From Symbiodinium natans (Eukaryota; Sar; Dinophyceae; Suessiales; Symbiodiniaceae): a stretch of DNA of 64,000 nt. A model generated the notes under the pieces. The model searched no databases, had not been told where the DNA came from, and saw only the letters and a list, made by a program, of their open reading frames with translations. A program made the translations under genes and the position numbers. The stretch lies in contig CAJNDS010001458.1 of assembly GCA_905221605.1 (NCBI GenBank), positions 312,001-376,000 on the forward strand, given 5' to 3'. Below are positions 61,058 to 64,000 of this stretch, in pieces (the first letter of the stretch is position 1; the number at the start of each line of letters is the position of its first letter).

Positions 61058-62160
61058 TACAAGAAATATAAACCCTACCTCATATAATTTCAAGACAGCC
61101 TCTAACTCGGTAGACGCAGAACTTCAACACACCATCGCCTCTGAACCCATGAGCCCCCAACCCTGAATCCCGAACCCAAATTCGCAACTGCTTTTTGGCA
61201 GTCGGTCGGCCAGTCTGGCTTGAAGTTACGGTTGCGGACCTGCCCCAAAACCTACACAAAAACTGCAACCCTAAACCCTAAACCCTAAACCCCAAACCCT
61301 AAACCCCAAAACCCCAAGCCCTAAACCCTAAACCCTAAATCCCACGCTCCTTGGCTGTTTAGGGGGTGCCAGGTGCTTGGGGGCAGAACCTCCGCCATCC
61401 TGCATACCTAAAAACCCCTACTCCTGAGACCCTGCATCCTTCTTCTTGTGCAGTTTACTGAAGCATACGTTTAGGGTTTAGGGTTTAGGGTTTAGGGTTT
61501 TAGGGTTTAGGGTTTAGGGTTGACCCCAGGCCTCAAGACCAAAACCAGGGTTATAGTCTTTGGGGCGAGAGCTTGCTTTGGCGTTGACCCTACAGTCTTG
61601 TAGGTTGCCTGAAACTCCAATATACAGGGTTCGATAATTAAAAGAAGGTTCTGGCTTCTTCAGGCATCCACCTAAAACCCCTGTATGGCCTTCATAGAAA
61701 TCTTCGTTACCTTGTCTACATTCTCAAGAAGCCCACATCCCTGACACACACCCTGCAGCCCCAATCGGTCTGCACCCTAAAAGCCTGCACGCTAGGTCCT
61801 AAATCCCGAATCGCCCCAGAGCCCTAAAGCCTAAATCCAATTTAGACCTAGAAATGCCTAGAAACATGGGCCCTACACGACCCTATAAACCCTAAACCCT
61901 AAACCCTAAACCCTACAAGCTAAAGAACCCATCCTCTTCTCCAGCGCGTTGCGGCGGCGCCGACTTTGGGCGCGCAGCGCGGGGCGACTGGAGAGTGAGT
62001 GGCGTTCGAGGCTTGAGGGTGGTTTAGGGGTTTAGGGTTTAGGGTTTAGGGTTTAGGGGTTTTGGTGCTACCTTCCAGCAAGACCCTTTCAGCTGAAAAG
62101 GGGACCCCGTGTTCACGGTAGGCCCCTCGTGCCCCGCTAAACCCTAAGCCCCAGGGGATA
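61058..62160. other. Patchwork, no gene recognised
   Basis: CCCTAAA/CCCCAAA blocks 61265-61340, TTTAGGG 61470-61520, unique text, CCCTAAA 61888-61913, TTTAGGG 62025-62060. Confidence 0.65.
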
Positions 62161-63224
62161 GGATTAGGGGGACTGGAAAAAAAGACTATAAAGCATCTTG
62201 GGAGCCAGAAGAGGGTTACGAAGGGTTCCCATTTAAGGGACCCCACCTGGGAAGCTATTTATCCTGGACCCACCCGAAGCTTCGCTCTCTGGGGGCAAGG
62301 AATTCTTGTTTTGGAACATGAAAAGTACCAGCGACTCGACTTTTTGGGTTTAGGGGTTTAAGGGCTTAAAGGCTGTTTGGGCTTGGGGTTTCAGGGTCTT
62401 AGGGTTTTTTCGGATTTCGGAGTGATCTATGACACCAAGTCATATGGTCGGGTCTCTACATCATGGGGCCTTGCTGGAAACGCTGCTGAGCACGGTCTCT
62501 TTCGGAAGACAAGAGGGGGGGGGACACAACATATTAAATATGGATGTCTACAATTTGTTCCAGCGTCAGACTTCTTGGGGTGATGCTGCTAGAGCAACCT
62601 ATATGTGCCACAGACTTGCGACACCCTTAAAGACGCAGCTTTCAATTCCAGATCCCGTAGGATTACCACAAGGAAGCTAGTGTTCATCCCGACTAAGGCC
62701 AGTTTAGACAGGGGCGCACAAGATCTTACCCACACTGTCCAAAAGAAGGGGCAGTGCCCCTGAGTATCGTGAGAAAGCCTAAACCCCAAACTCTAAACCC
62801 TAAACCCTAAACCCCCAAACCCTAAACCCTAAACCCCAAACCCCCTTAAACCCTGCAAAGGCCTGGCGACGGCGGCTGCCAGGGGAGACGGAGCGGCAGC
62901 TGATGCCTTCAAGGGGCTCCACTGCCCGGACATTCCCGAAACCCTAAACCCTAAACCCTAAACCCTGAACCCTAAACCCTAAACCCTGAACCCTAAACCC
63001 TAAGCCCTGAACCCTAAACCCTAAACCTCTGAGGATAGTTACATGCTTAGCATGGGCCCTTAAACGGGTGACCCCTTATATAGCCCTTATAGACCCTATA
63101 CAACCCGCAGGCCCATACTTCAGAAACCGTTTAAGGAGGTAAGGGACCATGTTAAGGCCCATGAAACTACCCTTACATAAACCCTAAGCCCTAGGCTACT
63201 AGTTGCCGAAAACCCCCCCTCAAC
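62161..63224. other. M5-like segment and CCCTAAA arrays
   Basis: 62150-62255 shares sequence with 24390-24500. CCCTAAA/CCCCAAA arrays lie at 62790-62850 and 62938-63028, flanking a GC-rich island of about 90 bases. Two overlapping 70-80-codon plus frames at 62377-62680 carry no recognisable motif. Confidence 0.6.
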
Positions 63225-63650
63225 TTACCTACTTCGGGAGACCGAAACTTTCAGACCCTCCAAATCTGGAAGTCGAAGACTATCTAGAAGGTGCCCGGCG
63301 TGTTTGCGAAAGTGGGCAAGCCCGTGGCTGTAACACGTGGCCATGAAGCTGGTGTACCCCGGAGGCACAGCGACCACCTCCTCCTCGCAATCCTTGGGAA
63401 GAAGCGGGATCACATCGGTTCTCCCGGCAGCCATTCCAGCTAAATGGCCGGGCTCTTTCAAGCGACTCAGCTCGTTGAGAAAATCGCCCGATCCAAAGAT
63501 CCCAATATGCAAGGGGAGGAGCCTCGCCCTGATACAAATTGTTGTTGGTATGACTCGTATTGGCCATTCTCCCGATACACCTGCTGCTCCAACAGGGCAA
63601 AGGTCTGAAAGCCAGTGAGCCTCGGACCAGCAGCACTCCACTGACCCCAT
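63225..63650 (-). CDS. Uncharacterised open frame, weak candidate
   Basis: A 141-codon minus-strand frame outside the transposons, unusually long for this region and with protein-like composition in its C-terminal half (EVVAVPPGYTSFMATCYSHG, FRKHAGHLLDSLRLPDLE). No domain or homologue is recognised. It could be an exon, a gene fragment or chance; no splice or promoter signal was identified. Confidence 0.25.
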   Translation of the reverse strand: MGSVECCWSEAHWLSDLCPVGAAGVSGEWPIRVIPTTICIRARLLPLHIGIFGSGDFLNELSRLKEPGHLAGMAAGRTDVIPLLPKDCEEEVVAVPPGYTSFMATCYSHGLAHFRKHAGHLLDSLRLPDLEGLKVSVSRSR

Positions 63651-64000
63651 GTCTCTTCCTCAAAAATTGAAACATTCTTCCTTATACGGATAACGTAGGG
63701 ATTATCGCCTTGTAGTGTTGAGGGGGTTCTGAAGCAAATAGTAGTAAGCGCGAAGTGTTTCCGAGCTTCGCATATTCAGGGAGCCCCCTAAACTGTGTCC
63801 TAGTCATGTGTCTCAGGGGAACTTCAACCCAAGTAACCCTCAAGCCTCAAATCCTCCACCCTCGACCCGGTCCGCATACCCTCAAAGCAAGTCCACCAAA
63901 CCCAAATGACTCAGACCCCAAGCCCTGAAGCAAAAGCCCCACACCCCCAAATCCTGAACCACCCCCCCCCCCCTTCCCCCCCAAGGCCCCCGTCTCTGCA
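63651..64000. other. Right edge: partial M2 end and C-rich tail
   Basis: M2 right end (GGGGTTCTGAAGCAAATAGT) at about 63722-63745, then C/A-rich degenerate text and a poly-C tract at about 63959-63972. No gene. Confidence 0.6.

Noticed and set aside
10828-64000. Alternating repeats and unique spacers resembling a CRISPR layout
   Set aside because: Repeats are telomere heptamers of variable number and orientation, spacers vary from 40 to over 1000 bases, and the genome is eukaryotic.

Overview
The window looks like nuclear DNA of a dinoflagellate. Three things point there. Arrays of the plant/algal-type telomere heptamer TTTAGGG, in both orientations and many sequence variants, are scattered through almost all of it. 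The only long open frames belong to two minus-strand Ty1/copia retrotransposons with large, unusual dinoflagellate-style polyproteins. There are no bacterial operons, and I saw no rRNA or tRNA genes. Species cannot be named from the sequence.

Layout. 1-549: telomere-like repeats. 550-10827: retrotransposon 1, minus strand, two apparently identical 153-bp LTRs, gag, DEG-type protease, a RapZ-C-like domain, integrase, reverse transcriptase and RNase H, broken into six frames. 10828-25823: a patchwork of telomere-like blocks, short palindromic repeats and 40-160-bp GC-rich islands that may be small exons. 25824-36133: retrotransposon 2, minus strand, 206-bp LTRs, 5-bp target duplication CCCTA. 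Its polyprotein carries CCCH and CCHC zinc fingers, a duplicated retropepsin, a cytosine-C5-methyltransferase-like domain, integrase, a TET/JBP-like 2-oxoglutarate oxygenase domain, reverse transcriptase and RNase H. Its 5' LTR is itself interrupted by a later insertion of about 460 bp. 36134-64000: more of the same patchwork, with poly-C tracts, AT microsatellites and homogenised variant telomere arrays.

How it fits together. The retrotransposons are the only confidently coding parts. Element 2 would carry, in one transcript, a DNA-methylation-like writer and an oxidation-like eraser. Both elements sit inside telomere-like repeats. Outside them at least five families of short interspersed elements recur (called M1-M4 and S here), several with terminal inverted repeats. 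Telomere-like blocks also occur inside copies of these families, so the blocks seem to have been inserted there. The islands between blocks often start after AG and end before GT, commonly GTTTAGGG; one pair (22014-22073 and 22972-23049) shows protein-like divergence. I infer, without proof, that one or more plus-strand genes with tiny exons and telomere-repeat introns run through the non-transposon parts.

Limits: exon calls rest on reading by eye, several islands are open in more than one frame or strand, and single-base errors in homopolymers are likely.
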